This document shows positions 53,604 through 61,160 of a DNA stretch of 64,000 nt, in pieces. The notes beneath the pieces were generated by a model that was not told where the DNA came from, made no database searches, and saw nothing but the letters and a program-made list of their open reading frames with translations. Both the position numbers and the translations under genes were made by a program. Source of the DNA: Holtiella tumoricola (lineage in GTDB: Bacteria > Bacillota > Clostridia > Lachnospirales > Cellulosilyticaceae). The DNA lies in contig NZ_JAQIFT010000040.1 in the NCBI RefSeq assembly GCF_027857615.1, forward strand, positions 1 to 64,000. Direction: 5' to 3'. The first letter of the stretch is position 1. Every line of letters starts with the position of its first letter.

Positions 53604-54107
53604 ATGAAAGTAAATGGATTTAGAAAAAGACTTTACGAAGCACGTAAGGCTAAAAAATTATCACAGCTAGATGTTGCACTTGAGCTTGGAGTTGAAAGGG
53701 CGCGTATTAGTGAATGGGAAAATGGAAAAGTTGATTTAAGAATTGAAACAGTAATTAAGCTAACACGTATCTATGAAGATCCAGAGGTATACACCTTGTA
53801 TATGAGAGAAGAACATGGAGCTGATGATTTGGTTCCATCTTTTCCTAATACATATCAAAACTTTAATGACTTAAGATTGCTAGCATTAGATATGCAGAAT
53901 GAATTTAATGATGTTGTAGAAGAAATTCCTAAACTAATGAGGATTTTCCGAGATGGGAAGATAGATGATAGTGAAAAGGTTGATTACCAACATTCATTGG
54001 AACAGATACAAGAACTATTTGCAGTAATGTTCCCAATAATAATCAGAGAAGGAATGCAAAAGAAAAAAGCCCTCCAAGACGGCAATCTTGAAAGAGCTTA
54101 TGTATAA
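53604..54107 (+). CDS. HTH-domain regulator of the element
   Basis: This 167-residue protein has HTH_3 at the N-terminus (LYEARKAKKLSQLDVALELG ... RISEWENGKVDLRIET) and a helical acidic C-terminal half that probably dimerises. ATG 53604 is preferred because AAAGG lies about eight bases before it, while the ATG at 53595 is too close. It may act on the TGTACA repeats just upstream. Confidence 0.8.
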   Translation: MKVNGFRKRLYEARKAKKLSQLDVALELGVERARISEWENGKVDLRIETVIKLTRIYEDPEVYTLYMREEHGADDLVPSFPNTYQNFNDLRLLALDMQNEFNDVVEEIPKLMRIFRDGKIDDSEKVDYQHSLEQIQELFAVMFPIIIREGMQKKKALQDGNLERAYV

Positions 54108-54173
54108 AACAACAAATTGGTGACACTAGTATAGCACGTTTTTATATTGGTGTCAAAGGGAGAGAATTGAATA

Positions 54174-54311
54174 ATGACAGTCAGAGAAAAAAGAGCACTT
54201 AAAAGAAATCTTAGCAGATGGTTTGACCAAGCTATGAAGTGGGTATTAGAAGTTTCAGTAATAATTGTAATGGGTACAAGCTTCATGCTAGGGCTTTGGT
54301 GCTGTATTTAA
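54174..54311 (+). CDS. 45-residue single-TM mini-protein
   Basis: Starts at ATG 54174 behind GGGAGAG. A basic amphipathic N-terminus (REKRALKRNLSRWF) is followed by one TM helix and the tail GTSFMLGLWCCI, rich in Cys at the very end. A second open frame at 54921-55007 ends in almost the same tail. Function unknown; size and charge fit a small membrane modulator of phage or plasmid origin. Confidence 0.6.
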   Translation: MTVREKRALKRNLSRWFDQAMKWVLEVSVIIVMGTSFMLGLWCCI

Positions 54312-54334
54312 TAAATATTAAAGGGAGACGTATT

Positions 54335-54607
54335 ATGAAGAATGTATCCATTGGAGAATTAAAAAAAGAATATTCTCAAAAAGAAATAGGTTTTTATACT
54401 TTAAAAGATCCTAAAGAGCGTATGGAGTGTTTTAAAGAACAAAAAGAGATACTTGAATTAATCAGTAAAAAGGAAAAAGAAATTGCCTATCAATTTGCTG
54501 TAACACTTCAGGAATTAGGAATAACAACAAATGAGGCAATTTCAATTTTAGATAACTCTAAAGAAATTATACTAGGTAGCTTGTTTAGTATAGTGTCTAA
54601 TGATTAG
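54335..54607 (+). CDS. Small helical element protein, unknown
   Basis: This 90-residue protein has ATG 54335 behind AGGGAGA. Lys/Glu-rich helices (GELKKEYSQKEIGFYTLKD ... FKEQKEILELISKKEKEIA) suggest a coiled coil. No family recognised. Confidence 0.6.
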   Translation: MKNVSIGELKKEYSQKEIGFYTLKDPKERMECFKEQKEILELISKKEKEIAYQFAVTLQELGITTNEAISILDNSKEIILGSLFSIVSND

Positions 54608-54848
54608 GTTTTACAGGCTTATAAGTTGCATTCGGGTTTGAATCGTTAAGAATAAGAAGCTGCATCTTTTCAGCATATCTGCAACGATTACCAACATTAG
54701 CACCAGCTAAACAACAGTAACTTAGCGCACCATAAGACTTGCAGACTAGAGAGACACAACAGTCCTTTTCATATTTTTCTTGTTTTGATTCATCTACATA
54801 TGTATGGTCGAATAAATCAGTTTCAATTAATTCATGCGGTTGTTTCAT
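54597..54848 (-). CDS. Small Cys-rich protein on opposite strand
   Basis: This 83-residue protein starts at ATG 54848 behind AAAGGTGGTG; a further ATG at 54866 overlaps that site. CCVSLVCKSYGALSYCC and a later NRC give six cysteines, which suggests metal or disulfide binding. It is one of three isolated leftward mini-genes with the same strong AAAGGTGGT ribosome-binding site in a rightward operon, and it converges on the previous gene with 11-nt overlap. Confidence 0.55.
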   Translation of the reverse strand: MKQPHELIETDLFDHTYVDESKQEKYEKDCCVSLVCKSYGALSYCCLAGANVGNRCRYAEKMQLLILNDSNPNATYKPVKPNH

Positions 54849-54870
54849 TTCAACACCACCTTTCATTTTA

Positions 54871-54906
54871 TATTAGTCAAGCTACTGCGAATAGCTTGTA
54901 CTAATA
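54871..54906. repeat. Imperfect hairpin near leftward mini-gene start
   Basis: TATTAGTCAAGCTA (54871-54884) pairs with TAGCTTGTACTAATA (54892-54906) with a one-base bulge. It lies in the shared promoter region between the leftward Cys-rich gene and the next rightward genes, so it could be an operator or terminator. Confidence 0.45.
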
Positions 54907-54920
54907 TTATAAATGGATTG

Positions 54921-55007
54921 GTGTACAAAATAAAAGGGTTGCTTGAAGCGTCAATAATAGCTGCGATAGGTACAAGCTTTATGCTTTATCTTTGGTGTTG
55001 TATTTAA
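54921..55007 (+). CDS. 28-residue duplicate of the mini-protein tail
   Basis: A GTG (54921) or TTG (54918) opens VYKIKGLLEASIIAAIGTSF followed by MLYLWCCI and TAA. The last 12 residues match the 45-residue protein at 54174 except one (GTSFML-x-LWCCI). No good ribosome-binding site is visible, so it may be a truncated copy rather than an expressed gene. Confidence 0.35.
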   Translation: MYKIKGLLEASIIAAIGTSFMLYLWCCI

Positions 55008-55033
55008 TATATAAGTTTTAGGAGGCTTACATT

Positions 55034-55165
55034 ATGAAAGAATTAGTAGGCACAACATTGCTTGCATTAGGTGTTATAATAGGACATTTTTCATGTAGGC
55101 TAGGACAAGTTATTAAACGTAAGGAATTAGAAAAAGGTAAGAAAGGAGGATTTTTGCATGAGTAA
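55034..55165 (+). CDS. 43-residue single-TM mini-protein
   Basis: ATG 55034 lies behind AGGAGG (55020-55025). One TM helix (LVGTTLLALGVIIGHF) is followed by a basic tail (RLGQVIKRKELEKGKKGG). It overlaps the DnaD-like gene start by 8 nt, so it is translationally coupled to the initiator. Function unknown. Confidence 0.6.
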   Translation: MKELVGTTLLALGVIIGHFSCRLGQVIKRKELEKGKKGGFLHE

Positions 55166-56081
55166 ATTGCTATTTGATGAAGCACCATTAGTAGTTGATA
55201 CAGTATTGGCTACTAAGATAGGCGTAGATGCAGCATTAGTACTTCAACAGATCCATTACTGGATAGAAATAAACCGTAAGAAAAACAATAATTTTCATGA
55301 AGGATCTTACTGGACCTACAATTCAATTAAAGAGTGGAATAAGTGTTTTCCTTTTTATGGAGAGAGAACTATTCAAAGAATTTTTAAAAAACTTAAAGAT
55401 TTAGGCATATTAAAAGTAGGTAATTTTAATATAGCTAAATTTGATAAAACCAGTTGGTACAGCATTGATTATGATAGGTTAACCCAAGTTGTTGAAGGAA
55501 ACAAAGAAGAAGTTGAACCATCACGACAAAATGGCGTAATCGAAGAAACGAAAAGTGCAAACGATGGTGACAAAATGGCGCAACGAGAACGACAAATTGG
55601 CGTAACGACGGCGACAGAATGGCGTAACGAAGACGACAAAATGGCCGAACCTATACCAGAGATTTCTACAGAGATTTCTACAAAGACTTCTACAGAGGCA
55701 TCATCGGCATCTAAGTTAGATGATGATAGAGGTAAAAAGAATAGAGAAGGTGTACAAAAAGTATTTGAGTTTTTTGAGAGCAATTTTTATCTACCAAAAC
55801 AATACGATGTAGAAGTTATGATCTCCTGGTGTAAAAATTATCCCATCCCAATTATTTTAGAAGCTATGAAAGAAGCTAAAAGATATAATGCTCGAAATTT
55901 AAATTACATAGAGTCCATTCTTATTACGTGGACAAATGAAGGTATTGCGACAGTAGAAGCTTTAGAGAGTTATAAGATAGCTAAGGTGACTAAAGGGGGG
56001 AAGAATGATGGAAGCAGTAAATCAAATATTAGTGCAGATGGATCAAACGATAAGTACTCCAACGTTGGACTTAGTCTGTAA
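55158..56081 (+). CDS. DnaD-like replication initiator
   Basis: This 307-residue protein has an N-terminal winged-helix (~1-110: VLQQIHYWIEINRKKN ... ERTIQRIFKKLKDLGIL). A variable hydrophilic linker (~115-190) follows, and then a DnaB_2/DnaD domain (KVFEFFESNF ... YNARNLNYIESILITW). Phage and plasmid initiators of this type bind origin repeats and recruit the helicase loader, which is encoded next. The linker coincides with five or six 22-bp repeats, so the origin probably lies inside the gene. AAAGGAGG precedes the ATG. Confidence 0.82.
   Translation: MSKLLFDEAPLVVDTVLATKIGVDAALVLQQIHYWIEINRKKNNNFHEGSYWTYNSIKEWNKCFPFYGERTIQRIFKKLKDLGILKVGNFNIAKFDKTSWYSIDYDRLTQVVEGNKEEVEPSRQNGVIEETKSANDGDKMAQRERQIGVTTATEWRNEDDKMAEPIPEISTEISTKTSTEASSASKLDDDRGKKNREGVQKVFEFFESNFYLPKQYDVEVMISWCKNYPIPIILEAMKEAKRYNARNLNYIESILITWTNEGIATVEALESYKIAKVTKGGKNDGSSKSNISADGSNDKYSNVGLSL
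55523..55650 (+). repeat. 22-bp iterons inside the initiator gene (putative origin)
   Basis: Copies of ACGACAAAATGGCGTAACGA start at 55523, 55567, 55589, 55611 and 55633, with a degenerate copy at ~55545: a strict 22-bp spacing. They vary at a few positions (e.g. GTGACAAAATGGCGCAACGA). Because 22 is not a multiple of three, each copy is read in a different frame, so the pattern is kept at the DNA level. Two helical turns per unit is typical of iteron origins. Confidence 0.85.
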
Positions 56082-56859
56082 TATATGTCCTAAATGTGGA
56101 ACACCTACTGAGCACATTGTTAAGTTATTTGGCAAAAAGAAAAAAGTAGGGGTGAATTGCAGGTGTAAAGCGTTAGAGCTACAAGAAAAAGAGGAATTAG
56201 AACGTTATCAAGAGCAGATGAGAAAATTGGAGAGGTTAAGAGCGTGTTCTCTTATGGATGAAAGCTTTAAAAATAGCAAGTTTGAGAACTGGGAGCATAC
56301 AGCACTTAATCAAAAAATGTTTGAATTAGGCAAGGAATATTGTGATAACTGGGAAAAAATGAAAGCAGAAAATATTGGAATGACTATTTGGGGTGATACA
56401 GGTATAGGCAAAACTTATTTAAGTTTTTGTATCGCCAATGAACTGTTATCAAAAGGTGTATCTGTTATTGCAACAAGTAGCATTAATTTAATTAATCAAA
56501 TCTATGAAAGCTATGGCAGAGTTGGAGCACTTGGAGAGGTTGAAATTATAAGACAGTTTGAACATGCAAGTCTTGTAATTATAGATGACCTTGGGGCAGA
56601 ACATAATGGCAAGAGTGGAAAAGAAAAACAGATTATTTACTCAGTTATAGATGCCAGAGTAAGGGCAAAGAAGCCACTTATTATCACAACCAATTTATCT
56701 ACAGAGCAGCTAAGAAACAAGATGGTAGGAGTAGATGGTGTTGAACGAACTTATGACCGAATGATGGAAATATGCCCACCGGTTAAAGTGAAAGCAGAGC
56801 CTCGTAGACAGGCTATAGGGGTAAAAAAGACAGCTATATTAGGGAGCTTATTGAACTAG
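56005..56859 (+). CDS. DnaC-like helicase loader
   Basis: This ~284-residue AAA+ protein has an N-terminal zinc-binding region (CNICPKCGTP ... VNCRCKAL), Walker A WGDTGIGKTYL, Walker B LVIIDDLGAE and sensor-1 PLIITTNLS. The order and length match DnaC/DnaI loaders that place the host DnaB helicase at an origin. Two consecutive ATG codons (56005, 56008) follow GGGGGGAAG. It overlaps the initiator gene by 77 nt. Confidence 0.9.
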   Translation: MMEAVNQILVQMDQTISTPTLDLVCNICPKCGTPTEHIVKLFGKKKKVGVNCRCKALELQEKEELERYQEQMRKLERLRACSLMDESFKNSKFENWEHTALNQKMFELGKEYCDNWEKMKAENIGMTIWGDTGIGKTYLSFCIANELLSKGVSVIATSSINLINQIYESYGRVGALGEVEIIRQFEHASLVIIDDLGAEHNGKSGKEKQIIYSVIDARVRAKKPLIITTNLSTEQLRNKMVGVDGVERTYDRMMEICPPVKVKAEPRRQAIGVKKTAILGSLLN

Positions 56860-56872
56860 GGAGGTAAAGTAA

Positions 56873-57187
56873 ATGAATATGACATTAGGATGCAGAGAAG
56901 AAGTAAACAAAGTGTGGTTTTATTATCTCATGGATGGCACAAAGCTAACCAAAGAAGAATGGACAAGCATTGTTAAAAGGCATATCAAAGAGTATGGGAA
57001 TGAAGAAGTTCTCAATAAGCTTATGGGCACAATTAAGTTATGGAATAAAAAAGATTCTATTGAAGATGTAGCCTTACATGTTTATGCAGGACAGTATTGT
57101 TCAGATGTGCAGCAAGTAGCAAGAAGAGTAAAAGGGATAAAGTATGAATCTAGCAAAGTAGAATGCGAGCAACTTAAGTTAGCATAG
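56873..57187 (+). CDS. Small element protein, unknown
   Basis: This 104-residue protein starts behind GGGAGGT. It is helical and basic (VWFYYLMDGTKLTKEEW ... HIKEYGNEEVLNKLMGTIKL). No family recognised. It follows the helicase loader by 13 nt in the replication operon. Confidence 0.6.
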   Translation: MNMTLGCREEVNKVWFYYLMDGTKLTKEEWTSIVKRHIKEYGNEEVLNKLMGTIKLWNKKDSIEDVALHVYAGQYCSDVQQVARRVKGIKYESSKVECEQLKLA

Positions 57188-57197
57188 GAGGCGTAAC

Positions 57198-57575
57198 ATG
57201 GGAAAAAGAAGAAAGTTTAACCAGTTAGATTATGTAACAGGTGAAGTTATTAAGACTTATAGCTCAATAAAAGAGGCACTTGAAGAACACAAAATAGATA
57301 GAGCAAGATTACACAAAATGCTTGCAGATAATGATGGCAAGTTTGACAAGAGGCATTTGAGGTTTGCCTACGGCGATGGGAGTAACAGACCAATCAAAAG
57401 ATATGGTATAGCAGAGATTGAGGATGGTACAAATAAAATCATCAAGCAATATGCAAGGATTGAAGAGGCGGCAGAAGCACACTATATCAGCGAGAAAACA
57501 ATAAGAAATGCCATTGCGTATAATGGTGGATACGTGAAAACCCTTGGCGTTAGCTTTAGGTACATAGTGGGGTAA
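57198..57575 (+). CDS. Protein with two NUMOD1-like repeats
   Basis: This 125-residue protein starts behind AGGAGG. Residues ~9-57 and ~71-124 repeat one plan: a strand pair (TGEVIKTYSSIKEALEEHKI / TNKIIKQYARIEEAAEAHYI), a DNA-recognition-like helix and a terminal FRY/RFAY strand. This resembles NUMOD1 modules that accompany homing nucleases, but no nuclease domain is present. It could be a DNA-binding adaptor. Confidence 0.6.
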   Translation: MGKRRKFNQLDYVTGEVIKTYSSIKEALEEHKIDRARLHKMLADNDGKFDKRHLRFAYGDGSNRPIKRYGIAEIEDGTNKIIKQYARIEEAAEAHYISEKTIRNAIAYNGGYVKTLGVSFRYIVG

Positions 57576-57580
57576 AGGAT

Positions 57581-57799
57581 ATGGACAGAGATAAGGCGAT
57601 TAGAATCTTAGAAAAATACGATGATACTTATGTATATGAAGATCTCACGGATAAGGAACTTATAGAAAAAATATGGCGCGTGACAGGATGTTCTGCAGAT
57701 ATGCAAGGAAAGATTCCGTGGTGTGGGAAAATAAGTTGCGCTGAGTGCTGGACAAAAAGGTTAAAGGATAAGGTTAGTGTAAGTAGACTAATTGATTAG
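57581..57799 (+). CDS. Small Cys-containing element protein
   Basis: A 72-residue protein with ATG at 57581 after AAAGGAT. It has an acidic N-terminal half (ILEKYDDTYVYEDLTDKELI), and C-x10-C-x4-C-x2-C (GCSADMQGKIPWCGKISCAEC) may bind zinc. Family not recognised. Confidence 0.55.
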   Translation: MDRDKAIRILEKYDDTYVYEDLTDKELIEKIWRVTGCSADMQGKIPWCGKISCAECWTKRLKDKVSVSRLID

Positions 57800-57828
57800 T
57801 CTAAAAATACTAACCAACAAAGTATAAC

Positions 57829-58104
57829 ATGGATAAACAGTATTGCAGCTATTTAGCACAGTGTAAATTAAAGTCAACAGAGTACAGAATCATCCTTATG
57901 CTCTTGGTTAAGTCGTATACATCATCACAACTTGTTAAAGAACTTGGATGCATGAAAAATAACACAGATAAATATATTAAAAATCTTAAAAGTCATGGAT
58001 TGATAGAAATAGATCGTATAGAAGGGGCTAATAAATTTTATAAGCCTGTTACAGATATTAAAAAGCTAACGGCAATTATGCCAGGTCAGATGAAGATTGA
58101 GTAA
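57829..58104 (+). CDS. Winged-helix DNA-binding protein
   Basis: This 91-residue protein has a MarR-like winged helix: YRIILMLLVKSYTSSQLVKE, a KNNTDKYIKNLKSHGLI recognition helix and an EIDRIEGANKFYKPV wing. No strong ribosome-binding site is visible before 57829 (only ACAAAG), so the start is uncertain. Probably a regulator of the element. Confidence 0.6.
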   Translation: MDKQYCSYLAQCKLKSTEYRIILMLLVKSYTSSQLVKELGCMKNNTDKYIKNLKSHGLIEIDRIEGANKFYKPVTDIKKLTAIMPGQMKIE

Positions 58105-58133
58105 AACAAATTAACTTTTGGAAGGAAATAAGA

Positions 58134-58304
58134 ATGAAAGAAGTAAAAGAAAATCTTAAACAAACAATTTGTAAAAGCTGTGAATGGGTTCAAAAAGAAC
58201 TAGATAAAGAACAAATGTCTCCAGAAGTAGTTGCAGCTATTCCAGAGACATTGAAAGCAATTAGTTCATTAGTAATTACATTAGATAATATGAAAATACG
58301 TTAA
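58134..58304 (+). CDS. 56-residue element protein, unknown
   Basis: ATG 58134 follows GGAAGG and the recurrent leader AAATTAACTTTTGG. It is helical with one CKSC near residue 13 (TICKSCEWVQKEL) and a hydrophobic C-terminal half (ISSLVITLDNM). It overlaps the leftward gene at 58301 by four bases. Confidence 0.5.
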   Translation: MKEVKENLKQTICKSCEWVQKELDKEQMSPEVVAAIPETLKAISSLVITLDNMKIR

Positions 58305-58492
58305 TCATTTAATGATGTTTGGTTACAAACTTGAGATAAGATTGCTTGATACATAATCCCTACTTGTTTACCAACAGCGTTATTGTATGTATCGCATGAA
58401 TTATCTACAGAAGGACGCATAAATAGGTCTTTCTCTATGAGCTTGAGGCAAAGTTCTTTAGCAATTTGCTCTTGGTTTTGAGTGATTTTCAT
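58301..58492 (-). CDS. 63-residue leftward mini-protein, unknown
   Basis: Starts at ATG 58492 behind AAAGGTGGT. It is helical (MKITQNQEQIAKELCLKLIE ... QVGIMYQAILSQVC). It shares the isolated leftward layout and ribosome-binding site of the genes at 54848 and 61421. No family recognised. Confidence 0.5.
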   Translation of the reverse strand: MKITQNQEQIAKELCLKLIEKDLFMRPSVDNSCDTYNNAVGKQVGIMYQAILSQVCNQTSLND

Positions 58493-58596
58493 ACAAGAAC
58501 CACCTTTCTTTTATATTTCAGCTCCGTACAACTGATAAATAAATTATAAGGTGATTTAAAGAAAAGTTCAAATAAAGTACTAAAATCAATTTTTGG

Positions 58597-58622
58597 TGGT
58601 ACCAGCATTAATGTCGGTACCA
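58597..58622 (+). promoter_or_regulatory. Leader hairpin A before nucleoid-like gene
   Basis: TGGTACCAGCATT (58597-58609) pairs with AATGTCGGTACCA (58610-58622) with one mismatch, one G-T pair and a TTAA tip. It ends one base before AGAAGGAGG, so folding could affect ribosome access. A covarying copy is at 59630-59655. Confidence 0.7.
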
Positions 58623-58637
58623 GAAGGAGGAACTAGA

Positions 58638-59615
58638 ATGAGTATTCTTTTTGATAAAGTCATTATGCATACCTTAGATATGGGGTATGGTCAGCCTATA
58701 CTTTCAAAAGAGTGTTTAGCACTAAATGATGAGGTAGAGGCATATATCACAACGTACATAGTAGATTTATTTAATAGTCATAGTGTTTCACATGCTATTT
58801 TTGAAGAAACTTCATCTTGGGCAGAAACAATTAGAGTAAATGTACCCGACTTCTATAGTTTTTCTTGTGAATTAGCAAGTCAATTTTTTGCTTATATGCA
58901 AACGTTAGAAAATATTCCTAATGGGGATTTAATCGTTACAAGGTTTAAACGTGACCAGGTACCATATATAGCATTTTTTAAGCTGAACTATAAAGAAGCA
59001 TACACACATGTTATAGATCAAAATGGTACAGGTACTATTAATCAAATTATCAAGCATAAGACTATATTCCCAGAGACTTCAAGTAAGATTCAAGAAGCTG
59101 CAATTATTAATTTGGAAACGTGTGAAATTCTTCTCTTAGATGGACATAAAGAGTGCTACTTACATAATTTACTTGGAACAACAACGACGCTATCTACTAA
59201 GCAAAAAATTAAGCTGGTGGAACAAGTCATTACAGGAGCAATTGAAGAAAACTTTGATAATAAGTTAGAGGGACTAGCTTTTGCTAAAACCAATATCGCT
59301 AAGAGTATAGATCATACAAGTAGTATTCGTGTTAGTGATGTATTGGAGGAAACCTTTGGAGAACATGAACACATTAAAGAGCAATGCTTATCTATATTTG
59401 AAGAACAAGGCATTGCAGAAGAGGTAATTGAAATTCCCAATGCTGAAAAAGTAGGTAAAAAATATACCTCACATAAAATCAAAACGAATACAGGGATAGA
59501 AATTAAATTACCTACGGAGATGCTCACTGATCCTAATAAGTTTGAGGTAGTTAATAACCCAGACGGGTCAGTTGAAGTAAGGTTAAAGAACATAGGAGCA
59601 TTGATTAATAAGTAG
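58638..59615 (+). CDS. Nucleoid-associated (NdpA/YejK-like) protein
   Basis: This 325-residue protein starts at ATG 58638 after AGGAGG. The block GDLIVTRFKRDQVPYIAFFK then LNYKEAYTH is characteristic of the bacterial 37-kDa nucleoid-associated family as found in Clostridia. A helical middle and a beta-rich C-terminal end (VEVRLKNIGALINK) complete it. It probably binds DNA of the element or helps condense it. The leader contains hairpin A. Confidence 0.75.
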   Translation: MSILFDKVIMHTLDMGYGQPILSKECLALNDEVEAYITTYIVDLFNSHSVSHAIFEETSSWAETIRVNVPDFYSFSCELASQFFAYMQTLENIPNGDLIVTRFKRDQVPYIAFFKLNYKEAYTHVIDQNGTGTINQIIKHKTIFPETSSKIQEAAIINLETCEILLLDGHKECYLHNLLGTTTTLSTKQKIKLVEQVITGAIEENFDNKLEGLAFAKTNIAKSIDHTSSIRVSDVLEETFGEHEHIKEQCLSIFEEQGIAEEVIEIPNAEKVGKKYTSHKIKTNTGIEIKLPTEMLTDPNKFEVVNNPDGSVEVRLKNIGALINK

Positions 59616-59629
59616 AAAATAATTTTTGG

Positions 59630-59655
59630 TGGTGCCGGCATTAATGTCAGTGCCA
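59630..59655 (+). promoter_or_regulatory. Leader hairpin B before YopX-like gene
   Basis: TGGTGCCGGCATT (59630-59642) pairs with AATGTCAGTGCCA (59643-59655), with compensating differences from hairpin A: T-A to T-G, A-T to G-T, and a mismatch moved by one pair. The tip TTAA is kept. AGGAGAGGTG follows at once. Confidence 0.7.
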
Positions 59656-59669
59656 GGAGAGGTGATCCG

Positions 59670-60029
59670 ATGAGAGAGATTAAGTTTAGAGCATGGGATA
59701 TTATCAATAAAAAGATGTTGCAGTATGGAGATATAATGCATTTACCAATGTGGGAAGTGCTACCAGGGACACCTGAACAAAGAGCATTTAATACAATGCA
59801 GTATACAGGGATTAAAGATATGAATGGCACAGATATTTATGAAGGTGACATACTATTGTTTACAAGTAGATATGGAGAAGAATCAATATGTTATGTTGTA
59901 TTTGAAAATGCAGCATTCACTATTAAATGGATAGAAAGCACATATTTTAGAACTGATTTAGATTATTGGAGCGTTAAGGTTAAGGTGGTCGGAAATATTC
60001 ATGAACACAAAGAGTTACTGAAAGTCTAA
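59670..60029 (+). CDS. YopX-family protein
   Basis: This 119-residue protein has the YopX signature MREIKFRAWD ... QYTGIKDMNGTDIYEGDI ... GNIHEHKELL. YopX proteins are widespread in Gram-positive phages and mobile elements and have no settled function. GAGAGGTG precedes the ATG. Confidence 0.92.
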   Translation: MREIKFRAWDIINKKMLQYGDIMHLPMWEVLPGTPEQRAFNTMQYTGIKDMNGTDIYEGDILLFTSRYGEESICYVVFENAAFTIKWIESTYFRTDLDYWSVKVKVVGNIHEHKELLKV

Positions 60030-60041
60030 AATCTAAGTTTT

Positions 60042-60374
60042 ATGGAGGTGGTGAATATAAAGGCATGGATAAAAATACTTTATGCAATGTTTAACGAAAG
60101 AGAGTATCCCTTCAAATTACTGGTTTCTAAATATCCAGAACGAACAAAAAGAGATATGATACTTTCTTTTGAAAAAGGGGGTATAACACCTAATGATGTT
60201 GTGAAGTACTTACCTCTTAAAGACGTGATTGGTAAGGAATTTAATAGTTTTGAAGAGGTATTTGAGTTAGATATAAGAGGTTTTGAACACGGGGTACTGA
60301 TTGGAAAATCAAAAGAAAAACAGCAACTTGGTATAGAGGACTTTATAAAGTTTGAACCGAAGGTAATAAAATAA
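60042..60374 (+). CDS. Unknown element protein, start uncertain
   Basis: About 105-110 residues. The ATG at 60042 overlaps the only Shine-Dalgarno (GGAGGTGG, 60044-60051), and the next candidate, GTG 60051, overlaps its end, so the true start is unclear. The body (WIKILYAMFNEREYPFKLLV ... MILSFEKGGITPNDVVKYL) is not recognised. Confidence 0.5.
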   Translation: MEVVNIKAWIKILYAMFNEREYPFKLLVSKYPERTKRDMILSFEKGGITPNDVVKYLPLKDVIGKEFNSFEEVFELDIRGFEHGVLIGKSKEKQQLGIEDFIKFEPKVIK

Positions 60375-60401
60375 TTTTTCTGTTCAGTGAGGAGTGAGGC
60401 A

Positions 60402-60638
60402 ATGACATATACAGAGCACGAAGAAAAAGAACGTAATCAGCAGTTGAAAAGGTGGCAGAAACATCAACTAACTGCCGTTAGGCAGAATAATATAGACAGA
60501 TCATATGAAAGCATGTCAGAAATTGATAGAAGTGTATGGGAGAAGATAGCCAACGCTGAAACGTATAAAGATGTAAATTGGCTAGTATGGAAACAAGCAG
60601 AACGGGTTATACAAAAATATTGTACTTTGGCACGATAA
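60402..60638 (+). CDS. Small basic element protein, unknown
   Basis: This 78-residue protein has ATG 60402 behind GAGGAG. It is highly charged and helical (HEEKERNQQLKRWQKHQL) and Trp-rich at the end (NWLVWKQAERVIQ). Family not recognised. Confidence 0.5.
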   Translation: MTYTEHEEKERNQQLKRWQKHQLTAVRQNNIDRSYESMSEIDRSVWEKIANAETYKDVNWLVWKQAERVIQKYCTLAR

Positions 60639-60661
60639 AATCATTCTTGGAGGGAAATGAA

Positions 60662-60817
60662 ATGACAAATGGAGACAGAATACGGAAGATGACAAATGAA
60701 GAACTAGCATCATTTATCTTTAATGCAATCGAAGATACTGAATGGAATGAAAATGGAAATAACAATTATGAAGATGATTGGCGTGAGTGGATAGATGCAC
60801 CGTATTTTAATAAATAA
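60662..60817 (+). CDS. 51-residue acidic element protein
   Basis: ATG 60662 follows GGAGGG with the recurring leader. The plan TNGDRIRKMTNEELASFIF then DDWREWIDAP is a small family common in Clostridia phages and mobile elements, with no known function. Confidence 0.6.
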   Translation: MTNGDRIRKMTNEELASFIFNAIEDTEWNENGNNNYEDDWREWIDAPYFNK

Positions 60818-60841
60818 AATAATTCTTTGAGGAGGATGAAG

Positions 60842-61078
60842 ATGGACGGAAAAGTAACCATTAGTATTAATGATTTTGATGAGTTGAGGGATAAGGCCAA
60901 GCAATTTGACAAATTGAAGCGGGAGATACAAAACAAAATGTATATGCATTTCAATGATGAACAAGAAGAATGGATATTATTTGTTGATAAGAAAAAGATT
61001 GAAAAAATACTTAAAGAGTATAATCCAGAGTTTGAAGTTGAAGAGGATGACATTGTAGAAGTTGTATGGCAAGAGTAA
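60842..61078 (+). CDS. Small coiled-coil element protein
   Basis: A 78-residue protein. ATG 60842 is chosen for its seven-base distance from GAGGAGG. GKVTISINDFDELRDKAKQF is followed by a charged helix and an acidic tail (FEVEEDDIVEVVW). Family not recognised. Confidence 0.55.
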   Translation: MDGKVTISINDFDELRDKAKQFDKLKREIQNKMYMHFNDEQEEWILFVDKKKIEKILKEYNPEFEVEEDDIVEVVWQE

Positions 61079-61130
61079 ATAAAATAGTTTTTTGAAATAA
61101 AGAGACAAGTCTGGTTAATAAGACAATAAA

Positions 61131-61160
61131 ATAAAAATGGTGCTACTATGAACACCATTT
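61131..61160 (-). terminator. Terminator of leftward mini-gene
   Basis: AAATGGTG (61135-61142) pairs with CACCATTT (61153-61160); reading leftward it is followed by TTTATTTTATTG. It directly follows the stop of the gene at 61161-61421. Confidence 0.7.

Noticed and set aside
55523..55650. Protein-level tandem repeat in the initiator linker
   Set aside because: The 22-bp period shifts frame each time, so the amino-acid sequence is not periodic.
59312..59830. 172-codon open frame on the minus strand
   Set aside because: It lies opposite the nucleoid-like and YopX genes and crosses their leader hairpin; no start signal, and the product looks like shadow hydrophobic sequence.
60766..61158. 130-codon minus-strand frame
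   Set aside because: Shadow of two supported small genes; Ser/Ile-rich product and no start site.
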